From: Emticicia fluvialis
GTDB taxonomy: Bacteria; Bacteroidota; Bacteroidia; Cytophagales; Spirosomataceae
Assembly (NCBI RefSeq): GCF_024793945.1
Contig: NZ_JANUSD010000020.1
Span: 23,325-87,324, forward strand
Length of the DNA stretch: 64,000 nt
Direction of reading: 5' to 3'
Part shown: positions 52,813-60,254 of the stretch, in pieces
Numbering within the stretch: the first letter of the stretch is position 1
How the letters are laid out: each line of letters starts with the position of its first letter
Notes under the pieces: generated by a model
Seen by the model: the letters and a program-made list of their open reading frames with translations, nothing else
Told to the model about the DNA's origin: nothing
Database searches by the model: none
Translations under genes and position numbers: made by a program

Positions 52813-55209
52813 TTACTCTGCCTTCAATGATTTTACCGGATTCTTCAATGCTGCTTTAATAGATTGATACCCAACCGTAGCGATTGATATTACAAAAATT
52901 AGCAGACCAATACAAGCATAAAACCACCATTGAATTGTAATGTGATATGCGAAGTCCTGTAACCATTTATCCATAAAGTAATAGGATAGAGGTATAGCGC
53001 AAATAAATGCAATACCCACCAGTTTCAGAAAATCGGTAGAAAGCAGCACCGTAATGCCTGCTACCGATGCCCCTAATACTTTTCGGATACCAATTTCTTT
53101 GGTGCGCTGCTCGGCAGCAAAGGCTGCCAGGCCAAAAAGTCCGAGACATGATACCACAACAGCTACAATGGCAAAAGCGTTAAAAAGGGTTGCAGTGCGC
53201 TGTTCGGTCTTATAAAGGTTGTTGTAGGTTTCATTAAGAAATTTGTATTCTAATGGGCGGTTAGGGATAAACTCAGACCAGATTTTTTCTGAAGCGCGGA
53301 TAGCCTGCTGCTCTTTGCCTTTGGTTGGTTTCACAAAAACGCTGCCTCGCCAGTTAGTGCTGTTAAAAACCACCAGCGGTTCTATTTTTTCGTGTATGCT
53401 TTTGTAATGAAAGTCTTTTACTACCCCAATAATTACCCCTTTACGGCCATGCAGATTAAAACGCTTACCAACCGGATTTTTAATTTTAAACTTTCTGATG
53501 GCTGCTTCATTCAGCACTACATTATCGTTGTCGGCAGTGTTGTTTTGTTCAAACCACCGGCCATCTGCCATTTTGAGGGCAAACAGTTTCTGAAAATCAT
53601 ATTCAGCTGAAAACAGCGCTACTGTCGGCTCAAAGTCGGCAGGGCGGCCATCCCAGTCAAGGCTTCCGCTATGGGTACTTTTTATTTCAACAATGTTCTG
53701 GCTGGCTAAAGTTACCCCTTCCACGCTGGCTTCAGCGAGTAATCTGCTTTTTACGCTTTGAATATCAATCTTTTCACGGATGTTCCATGGAATTGTAAAC
53801 TCAAAGATATTGGCTTTTTCGTAGCCTAATTTCATGTTTCTGATAAACTCAATCTGCTGAAAAACAACCAATGTGGCAATAAGGAAAACAGAAGAAACTA
53901 CAAACTGAACTACAACCATGGTTTTTCTGAAAGAACTGTTATTTGATTGAAGTACATTAATACCTTTCAGGGCTCTGATAGGCTGAAATGAAGAAAGAAG
54001 AATAGACGGGTAAACACCTGTTAATAAAATAGCCATGGTGGTGGTTCCTGCCAAAACCTGCCAGATGGTAATGTTGGTCAGGTCTATTATGAATTTTTTA
54101 TCGGCCAGATTATTAAATATAGGAAGTAGGCCATAAATTAACCCCAAGGCGGCTGCCAGTGCAACCAGGCACATCAGAATTGATTCTACCATAAACTGAA
54201 CGAGTACCTGACGGTAGCCGGCCCCTATAATCTTTTTAACGCTTACTTCTTTGGCTCTCAGGCTGGCACGCGCCGTGGCCAGGTTGACGTAATTGATACA
54301 GGCAGTAAGCAGAATAATAAATGCCAGCACCAGAAAAACATAGGTTGTTTTGGCATTGCCCTGAGGTGCACCGGTGAATCTACCTATACCGTCTGTATGA
54401 ATAGCCGCAAGCGGTTCGGCTTCCAATACAATATCCTTGTTTATTTCGCCGGTTTTAACATCCCGGCGTGCATATTGAATAACACGGGTAACTTTCTGAT
54501 CAATTTTTGATGCATCGGCACCGGGTTTAAGTAATACAAAAGTTTCATAATTAAAGTTATTCCAGTTGTTTTCGTTTTCAAACGTATTAGGGTTTGACAA
54601 ATGAGCTGCCATTGGCAGAATAAAGTCATACTGAAAACTGGAGTTGGTAGGGTTATCTTTAAAGACTGCCCTCACCATATAATCAAGCGTATCAATTCTG
54701 ATGATTTTTCCGCTTGCTTTTGTTGAACCGAAAATTTGCATTGCTTTAGATTCGGTCATGATAATACTTCTTGGATTCTGCCCAAATTCGTTCAGATTCC
54801 CATCCACCAGTTTATAGTCAAACATCTCAAACCAGTTTTCGTCTACACAGGCCACCTTTTTTTCAATTGAGGCCCAGTTGCCTGTTTTCATAGATGCTCC
54901 GTTCCAGAATGCTCCGGTTACTCTTGTTACTGATTCAATTTCAGGCAATTGTTTCACCTGTGCTGCCAGTGGCAGCGGGGTAGTAGCCCAGTGCCAGGTG
55001 TCTTCTTTATTTACCTTGTTATGGGTGATTATCTGTCTGATCCTATCTGCTTTTTCATGATAGGTATCAAAACTCAGTTCGTTCTGCACCCATAACAACA
55101 TCAATACGGCTACGGCCATACCAACAGCCAGCCCACCAATGTTAATGAATGACGACACCTTGTTTTTTAACAGGTTTCTGATTGCGAGTTTAAGGTAATT
55201 GCTTATCAT
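52813..55209 (-). CDS. MacB/FtsX-type ABC transporter permease (tandem copy 1)
   Basis: A 798-residue paralogue of the next gene, with the same two-module layout: NYLKLAIRNLLKNKVSSFINIGGLAVGMAVAVLMLLWV at the start, TARASLRAKEVSVKKIIGAGYRQVLVQFMVES in the middle and EQRTKEIGIRKVLGASVAGITVLLSTDF near the end, finishing NPVKSLKAE. The two genes look like an old tandem duplication. Its upstream region (55210-55424) holds a sigma-54-like element and two matching palindromes. No ATPase is encoded beside it. Confidence 0.88.
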   Translation of the reverse strand: MISNYLKLAIRNLLKNKVSSFINIGGLAVGMAVAVLMLLWVQNELSFDTYHEKADRIRQIITHNKVNKEDTWHWATTPLPLAAQVKQLPEIESVTRVTGAFWNGASMKTGNWASIEKKVACVDENWFEMFDYKLVDGNLNEFGQNPRSIIMTESKAMQIFGSTKASGKIIRIDTLDYMVRAVFKDNPTNSSFQYDFILPMAAHLSNPNTFENENNWNNFNYETFVLLKPGADASKIDQKVTRVIQYARRDVKTGEINKDIVLEAEPLAAIHTDGIGRFTGAPQGNAKTTYVFLVLAFIILLTACINYVNLATARASLRAKEVSVKKIIGAGYRQVLVQFMVESILMCLVALAAALGLIYGLLPIFNNLADKKFIIDLTNITIWQVLAGTTTMAILLTGVYPSILLSSFQPIRALKGINVLQSNNSSFRKTMVVVQFVVSSVFLIATLVVFQQIEFIRNMKLGYEKANIFEFTIPWNIREKIDIQSVKSRLLAEASVEGVTLASQNIVEIKSTHSGSLDWDGRPADFEPTVALFSAEYDFQKLFALKMADGRWFEQNNTADNDNVVLNEAAIRKFKIKNPVGKRFNLHGRKGVIIGVVKDFHYKSIHEKIEPLVVFNSTNWRGSVFVKPTKGKEQQAIRASEKIWSEFIPNRPLEYKFLNETYNNLYKTEQRTATLFNAFAIVAVVVSCLGLFGLAAFAAEQRTKEIGIRKVLGASVAGITVLLSTDFLKLVGIAFICAIPLSYYFMDKWLQDFAYHITIQWWFYACIGLLIFVISIATVGYQSIKAALKNPVKSLKAE

Positions 55210-55318
55210 AAATTAATGTTGCAGAAGAATGGGTGAAAGTAAACATTTACAGGGTAAACGCATTACCGGTCAAATAACCTGTAAGGCATTTAAAAATTAA
55301 GCAACATTAATGATTATC

Positions 55319-55334
55319 TCAAATGATATGCCAA
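55319..55334 (-). promoter_or_regulatory. Possible sigma-54-type promoter element for the permease operon
   Basis: On the minus strand TTGGCAT-N5-TTGA (55334-55319): a GG dinucleotide followed after ten bases by GA, where the RpoN consensus has GG-N10-GC. The -24 half is good; the -12 half has one mismatch at the critical C. The ATG lies about 110 bases downstream. Support comes mainly from the paired upstream palindromes. Confidence 0.35.
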
Positions 55335-55385
55335 TATGGAAATCTACCTTAAACGCGCTCAAATATTAGATTTATTGCGTTTTAG

Positions 55386-55424
55386 TGTCCGATATCGTAC
55401 AGTTGGTTTGTCCGAAAGCGTACA
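55386..55424 (-). promoter_or_regulatory. Two direct-repeated palindromic sites upstream of the permease operon
   Basis: TGTCCGATATCGTACA (55386-55401) and TGTCCGAAAGCGTACA (55409-55424) share the outline TGTCCG-N4-CGTACA; each is a near-perfect 16-bp dyad. Their starts are 23 bp apart, about two helical turns, so two dimers would sit on the same DNA face. They lie about 50-90 bp upstream of the sigma-54-like element, the usual place for an activator. Confidence 0.6.
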
Positions 55425-55449
55425 AAAAAAACAGCCATTTTCATGGCTG
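55424..55449 (-). terminator. Terminator after the epimerase-like gene
   Basis: On the minus strand a 7-bp stem CAGCCAT / ATGGCTG (55443-55449 with 55432-55438), a 4-base loop and eight T. Its T-tract abuts the second palindromic site of the downstream operon. Confidence 0.88.
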
Positions 55450-55477
55450 CCTTGAAGTTATTGCAAAGCATTAAAAA

Positions 55478-56416
55478 TCAAAATACCGGTTTTTGTCTCA
55501 ATATTTCCAGGGTTTCCTTTACACCATCATGATAACTCGTCGGCTTTACTTTGAAGTACTTTTCAAACTTGCTGCTATCGAAAAAATAGTCTCTGTCGAA
55601 TTGATAACGCATTTCATACATCTCTTTCATAAAACGTACAAAAAGGCCCGTCACCCAAACCACCCATGCAGGTATTAACTGGTATCTGGCGCTTTTGCCC
55701 ATTTCACGGGCAAACAACTCAATCCATTCTTCTCCTGTCAGGCTGTGTTTATCAGTCGGTAAATTCCATATCTGGTTATAGGCTTCAGCAGTGTTGCCCA
55801 GCAGGGCAGTAGCTTTGGCGGCATCGGGCACATATATAAAAGAGTGCTTTACTTTGGCATTGAACATCCATTGTGCTTTTTTGCCGGCAATCAGGTTTTT
55901 ATATATCAGTTCAACAGGCATACTTCTGTCTTTTACGGCTCCGTAAAAATCTGGTGCACGGGCTATAATGGCTTTCAGGTTTCGGTTTTCAATGGCATTC
56001 AATATCATTTTATTGAGCTGCATGCGCATTTCGCCTTTTTTACTGGTAGGGCTGAACGGAGAATTTTCAGTGATGTGCTTTACGTTATTGCCGCCTATCA
56101 TATATACACTATCAAAAAACACAAGCCTGGCGTTGTTTTCAATGCAGGCATCAATCACGTTTGTCATCAGGGCTATCCAATACTTTTTCCATACTTTCAG
56201 GTTGTATTCAAACCCAACGGTAAGATATACAATTTCAGACCCCTTAATGGCTTTGAAAACCTCTTCTTTTACAGTAAGGTCGGCAGAGAGAATGGTGTCC
56301 GTATCGTTTATTTTCTTCGGATTACGGCTTACCAGACGAATATCATTTGTATAGTTTTTGAGTGCTTTGGCGAGTTCGGTACCTATGGCACCGCTGGCTC
56401 CTAAAATAGTTTGCAT
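55478..56416 (-). CDS. NAD(P)-dependent epimerase/dehydratase-family protein
   Basis: A 312-residue extended-SDR protein starting at ATG 56416, where the nucleotide-binding motif MQTILGASGAIGTELAKAL begins; an in-frame extension to 56479 would run nearly into the upstream gene and adds no domain. VFFDSVYMIGG and ARAPDFYGA are the substrate/active-site regions; the Tyr-x3-Lys pair is not canonical, as in atypical NmrA/epimerase-like members. It follows a Crp/Fnr regulator by 66 bases and is likely its target or partner. Confidence 0.82.
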   Translation of the reverse strand: MQTILGASGAIGTELAKALKNYTNDIRLVSRNPKKINDTDTILSADLTVKEEVFKAIKGSEIVYLTVGFEYNLKVWKKYWIALMTNVIDACIENNARLVFFDSVYMIGGNNVKHITENSPFSPTSKKGEMRMQLNKMILNAIENRNLKAIIARAPDFYGAVKDRSMPVELIYKNLIAGKKAQWMFNAKVKHSFIYVPDAAKATALLGNTAEAYNQIWNLPTDKHSLTGEEWIELFAREMGKSARYQLIPAWVVWVTGLFVRFMKEMYEMRYQFDRDYFFDSSKFEKYFKVKPTSYHDGVKETLEILRQKPVF

Positions 56417-56482
56417 AAGGCGTTTTGTTTGATTTGATAATGCAAATTTGAGTAACAAAAGCCTTGTTGGTCTTGACAAAAA

Positions 56483-57052
56483 TCAAGAAATGGTTTTACG
56501 CCTGATACGGCTGAAAGTTTCGGGGGTCATGCCCAGCATAGAGGCAAGGTATTGTAACGGAACCTGATTAAATAATTCTTTATTTTGCTCGAAGAAAAAC
56601 TGATAACGTTCTTCGGCAGACATGGAAAGATGCCGGAAGATGCGGTCTTCTAACATAATAAAGCAACGGGCTATGAAGAGTTTTTCAAGCAGGTGCCATT
56701 TCGGAATCCGCGAGCCAAGACGGCTGTAATCTTCTTTGCTGATGGTAAATAGCTCGGTGTCTGTAAGGGCCTGGATAGTCCAGCGGGCTGGTTTCTCAAA
56801 AACAAAGCTGGCAAGGTCTGTTGTGAAATATCCTGCGGTAGAGATCCACTGGGTAACCTCTCTGTCATCGGTTGTGGCATAAATCCTTATCAGGCCAGAC
56901 CTGACAAAACTCATTTTTTCACAATAACGGCCAGTTTTTAGATAAAAGTCTCCTTTTTTTAGAGTTTGCGGTTTAAATAACGAACTAATGTGCAGTAGGT
57001 CTTCTTCTTCTACTCCAAAATAAGAATTAATGTATCTTTCTAACTCTGTCAT
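56483..57052 (-). CDS. Crp/Fnr-family transcriptional regulator
   Basis: A 189-residue regulator with an N-terminal cyclic-nucleotide-binding beta-roll (residues about 25-110; KKGDFYLKTGRYCEKMSFVRSGLIRIY) and a C-terminal HTH (about 150-189; VPLQYLASMLGMTPETFSRIRRKTIS). No Fe-S Cys cluster is present, so it is not a true Fnr. The cyclic-nucleotide phosphate-binding motif is degenerate, as usual in Bacteroidota members. First gene of the unit with the epimerase-like gene. Confidence 0.88.
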   Translation of the reverse strand: MTELERYINSYFGVEEEDLLHISSLFKPQTLKKGDFYLKTGRYCEKMSFVRSGLIRIYATTDDREVTQWISTAGYFTTDLASFVFEKPARWTIQALTDTELFTISKEDYSRLGSRIPKWHLLEKLFIARCFIMLEDRIFRHLSMSAEERYQFFFEQNKELFNQVPLQYLASMLGMTPETFSRIRRKTIS

Positions 57053-57148
57053 AACCTGTGTCTGGCTTGCGTGTAACTAGGCTTGGTATACGAACCATTT
57101 TTTACTGATTCTTAATACGGCCACTCAAATTAAGAATAATATTTTATG

Positions 57149-57156
57149 TAGTTTTG
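57149..57156 (+). promoter_or_regulatory. Likely -7 box of the metallophosphoesterase gene
   Basis: TAGTTTTG matches TAnnTTTG. It covers the TTG at 57154, which therefore cannot be the start codon, and lies 30 bases before ATG 57187. The -33 element is unclear. Confidence 0.45.
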
Positions 57157-57186
57157 AAAAATCTAAAACTTAACACCTATTTGCTC

Positions 57187-57996
57187 ATGGAACGCCGCGA
57201 TTTTATTAAAAACATTTCTCTGGCAACACTCTTATTGGCCGATGGCAGCATCTTACCGGCACTGGGTGCTGATGCCTTTGCAAAAAAGCCGAAATTAAGA
57301 TTTGCAGTGGCATCAGACGGCCACTACGGACAAGCCAAGACCGACTTTGAACAGTATTTTGCTACTGCCGTAAACCAGATTAATGCACAACATAAAAAAT
57401 CAAAACTTGATTTTTGCGTTTTTAACGGCGACGTTATTCATGATAATCCTGATTTTTTGCCTGCTTCAAAAAAAGCGCTTGACGGCCTGCAAATGCCTTA
57501 TTATGTAACCCAGGGAAACCATGACCGCGTTGAACCGCAGATTTGGGAAAATACCTGGAAAATGGCGCTCGATTATGATTTTACATCCAAAAACAATGCT
57601 TTTTTGCTGGGTACTACTTCTAACGTGAAAGGTCAGTACCTTTGCCCGAATGTGAGCTGGTTCAGAAACAAACTGGAAGAGCATAAAGACAAAAAGAATG
57701 TTTTTATTTTTGTACATATAACGCCGGTAAAATGGACAGACAATGGCAAAGACTGTGTGGAGTTTCAGGAATTGCTTAAACAGTATAAAAATGTAAGAGC
57801 GGTTTTTAACGGGCATGACCACGACCAGGAAGGGGTAAAGTTAAAAGATGGCATACCTTATATGTTTGACTCGCACATCGGAGGCAGTTGGGGTACGTCT
57901 TATCGTGGATTCAGAATTGTTGAGCTAAACAAAAATAATGACATCCTTACTTATCTTCTCAATCCTGTTGATATAATTAATCTGGACAATTTCTGA
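57187..57996 (+). CDS. Tat-exported calcineurin-like metallophosphoesterase
   Basis: A 269-residue periplasmic phosphoesterase. The N-terminus MERRDFIKNISLATLLLADG is a twin-arginine signal. Metal motifs are complete: Asp44 and His46 in SDGHYG, Asp82 in FNGDVIHDN, Asn111-His112 in QGNHDR, His177 in VHITP and His210/His212 in NGHDHDQE. This is the PF00149 set for a dinuclear site. Substrate unknown (phosphodiester, nucleotide or phospholipid). ATG 57187 is chosen because of the Tat motif and the upstream promoter box. Confidence 0.9.
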   Translation: MERRDFIKNISLATLLLADGSILPALGADAFAKKPKLRFAVASDGHYGQAKTDFEQYFATAVNQINAQHKKSKLDFCVFNGDVIHDNPDFLPASKKALDGLQMPYYVTQGNHDRVEPQIWENTWKMALDYDFTSKNNAFLLGTTSNVKGQYLCPNVSWFRNKLEEHKDKKNVFIFVHITPVKWTDNGKDCVEFQELLKQYKNVRAVFNGHDHDQEGVKLKDGIPYMFDSHIGGSWGTSYRGFRIVELNKNNDILTYLLNPVDIINLDNF

Positions 57997-58018
57997 AATT
58001 GAATATCCTTATTTTAAA

Positions 58019-58068
58019 AAAGCAGGGAGACGGAGAATCCAGAAGAGTATTGTCTCCCTGCTTTTTTT
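58019..58068. terminator. Bidirectional terminator between convergent genes
   Basis: A 13-bp stem AAAGCAGGGAGAC / GTCTCCCTGCTTT (58019-58031 with 58052-58064) with a 20-base loop, T-run on the plus side and A-run on the other, between the phosphoesterase and the esterase genes. Confidence 0.88.
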
Positions 58069-58081
58069 AATGGTTAAATAA

Positions 58082-58867
58082 CTACTTTTTCAATTTCAGA
58101 TAAGCCTCGGCGTATCTTTGGCCCATCTGGCGCTGGCCATCTGAGTTGAAATGCACAAAGTCTCCTTTATGGGTCAGGTCGGCGGTACTGATTAATGCTG
58201 TATGCGGGTCTGATGCCACGTATTTTTTCATAATATCATTAATGGCACTCCAGTTTTCAGGTGTTTTAGAATAAGAACCCAGTTCGCCTAAAATTATGGG
58301 TAGTTTATCATTGCCAGCATAAGACCTGAAAATACCAAATAGTTTCCGGAGGTTTTGTTCATAAACCGGTATTCGCTTGGCAGTGGCGTCACTTTCTCCC
58401 TGATGCCAGATAATGCCTTTAACTATGCCTTTTGTTTTGGCAAATGCCATTTTTTCTTTGAAATTGGTCAACAAACGAACTTTTCTTTGAACCGAATCGC
58501 CAAGCCACTGGCCTATATAGCTACCCCCAACAGCTGTGGGTATTAATAAAATTGTTACCTTTTTGTTAATGTTCTTTTGCAGAGTTTTGGCAAAAGATAG
58601 TCCACAGTCAAGCCCTTTCATGTTTGGTTCATAAAAATGAATAGGTTCTTTGGCTTTTATAATATTATTGTCTTTATCAATTGTTAGTATTTTTTCGTCA
58701 GTGAGGGTATCCTGGGCTTCAACTGCCCCTCTGCCGGCCATGTTAGATTGCCCGGCCATCAGAAAAACCCAGGTTTCTGTTTTCTGTTGGCCTTTTGTAT
58801 TGTTTTTAGTTGAGTGGCAGGCAATAAGCCCGGCTAGCATGAGTAGGGTACAAATAAATAATTTCAT
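58082..58867 (-). CDS. Sialate O-acetylesterase-like SGNH hydrolase, lipoprotein
   Basis: A 261-residue esterase of the SASA (PF03629) family. Cys17 in GLIAC is a lipoprotein site. Block I FLMAGQSNMAGRG has the nucleophile Ser; block III IIWHQGESDA and the C-terminal VHFNSDGQRQMGQRYAEAY (Asp/His equivalent) complete the triad area. It likely deacetylates acetylated sugars, such as xylan, pectin or sialic acid. Its ATG overlaps the stop of the antiporter gene (ATGA), an odd but tightly coupled pair. Confidence 0.88.
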   Translation of the reverse strand: MKLFICTLLMLAGLIACHSTKNNTKGQQKTETWVFLMAGQSNMAGRGAVEAQDTLTDEKILTIDKDNNIIKAKEPIHFYEPNMKGLDCGLSFAKTLQKNINKKVTILLIPTAVGGSYIGQWLGDSVQRKVRLLTNFKEKMAFAKTKGIVKGIIWHQGESDATAKRIPVYEQNLRKLFGIFRSYAGNDKLPIILGELGSYSKTPENWSAINDIMKKYVASDPHTALISTADLTHKGDFVHFNSDGQRQMGQRYAEAYLKLKK

Positions 58868-60156
58868 AGTGTCAGGTTGTCGGTTTTATGTTGGGTTTTA
58901 TTTAAAATTTTCACCAGCAGCGGCAGAGTCAGCCCCTGCACAATAAGCGTAATAAGTACAACTACAATTGATATAAATATAACTGCATCTCTTTGCATAA
59001 AAGGGCTGCCATCCTGCAGAACAAACGGCAGCGAAAGCGCCGATGCCAGTGAGACTATTCCGCGCATACCAGCCCAGCCTATAATTAATGAATTTCTCCA
59101 GTCAATTTGTTCATCTCCATATAGCCTGGTTCTGAAACCCATCAAATTCTGCGTGCGTTTATCAATGGCTTTTTTTAAGTTATTACTATGCCCGAAAATC
59201 CAGGCAATGCGCAGCACAAGCATAATGAAGGCAATCAGAAAACTGTAGCCTATGTAAGGCATAATATCGGTGTGATTGATACTCTTAATAACATGCGGAA
59301 ACTCAAGGCCAATAAGGATGAAAATCAGTCCATTGAGCAAAAATATGATTACGTCCCAGAAAGCCTTGTTTTGCTTTTTTGTTTCAACTGAAACCAGCCT
59401 GCCTGAATGCACTGCCAATGTTATACCCAGTGTTACCGCAGAAAGCACACCAGATACATGAAATTCTTCGGCAAGCAAATAAGCAATAAACGGAGATAAC
59501 AAAATGGCGCTGATGGCTATGAGATTATTTTGATATACCCGCAGAAGAAAGAAGGCGAGTATGCGGCCAATGCAAATACCAACAAATATGCCCCCCAATG
59601 CTACCCAGATAAACTGCAACTGGGCTTTCCAGAGTACAAAGCTGGTGCCTGTAATGGCAGCCACTGCAAAGCGGAAAGCAATAAGCCCCGAGGCATCATT
59701 TACCAGGCTTTCGCCTTCAAGTATAGTAATTGTTCTGTGAGACAAACCTAAGCCTTTGGTTACGTTGGTTGCCGCTACTGCATCCGGCGGCGACAAAATG
59801 GCCCCAAGTGCAAACGCCACCGGCCATGCAATACCGGGTATGAGATAATGTGCAATGACAGCTATGGCTGTTGTGGTTAAAAAAACAAGCGGAATAGCCA
59901 GCGTGCTTACGGTTGAGAGGTTTTTGCGAAGGTCTTTATAGGATATATTAAAGGCGGCGTCGAACAGTAAAGGAGGTAGAAATATCAGGAATATGATTTC
60001 GGGGTTAATAACTACGGTTGGCACACCGGGCAAAAAACCAATGCCTATGCCGGCAGTTACAAGTAGAATTGGGTACGAAACTTTTATGCGGGTAGCCACA
60101 GCTGATAAAACTATCATGATACCCAGAATAAACAAAACAATGCTATAGTTTTCCAT
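58864..60156 (-). CDS. Cation/proton antiporter, CPA1 (NhaP-like) family
   Basis: A 430-residue inner-membrane antiporter starting at ATG 60156. About 12 membrane segments. The ion-binding site of CPA1 is seen as Asn153-Asp154 in EGESLVNDASGLIAF, and LSPPDAVAAT (Asp125) is the second family block; FLPPLLFDAAFN is also typical. A cytoplasmic tail of about 40 residues is short, so there are no regulatory TrkA domains. Sodium or potassium export is expected. The stop overlaps the esterase start by 4 bases. Confidence 0.92.
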   Translation of the reverse strand: MENYSIVLFILGIMIVLSAVATRIKVSYPILLVTAGIGIGFLPGVPTVVINPEIIFLIFLPPLLFDAAFNISYKDLRKNLSTVSTLAIPLVFLTTTAIAVIAHYLIPGIAWPVAFALGAILSPPDAVAATNVTKGLGLSHRTITILEGESLVNDASGLIAFRFAVAAITGTSFVLWKAQLQFIWVALGGIFVGICIGRILAFFLLRVYQNNLIAISAILLSPFIAYLLAEEFHVSGVLSAVTLGITLAVHSGRLVSVETKKQNKAFWDVIIFLLNGLIFILIGLEFPHVIKSINHTDIMPYIGYSFLIAFIMLVLRIAWIFGHSNNLKKAIDKRTQNLMGFRTRLYGDEQIDWRNSLIIGWAGMRGIVSLASALSLPFVLQDGSPFMQRDAVIFISIVVVLITLIVQGLTLPLLVKILNKTQHKTDNLTL

Positions 60157-60254
60157 TTCATTCAGTTTGCGTAGAAAGGGGCAAAGAAGAATAAAATTCG
60201 GTAAAAACAAAAATTATCTGTATAAATGATGGCGCAGGTTAAGCTATTTTTAAT

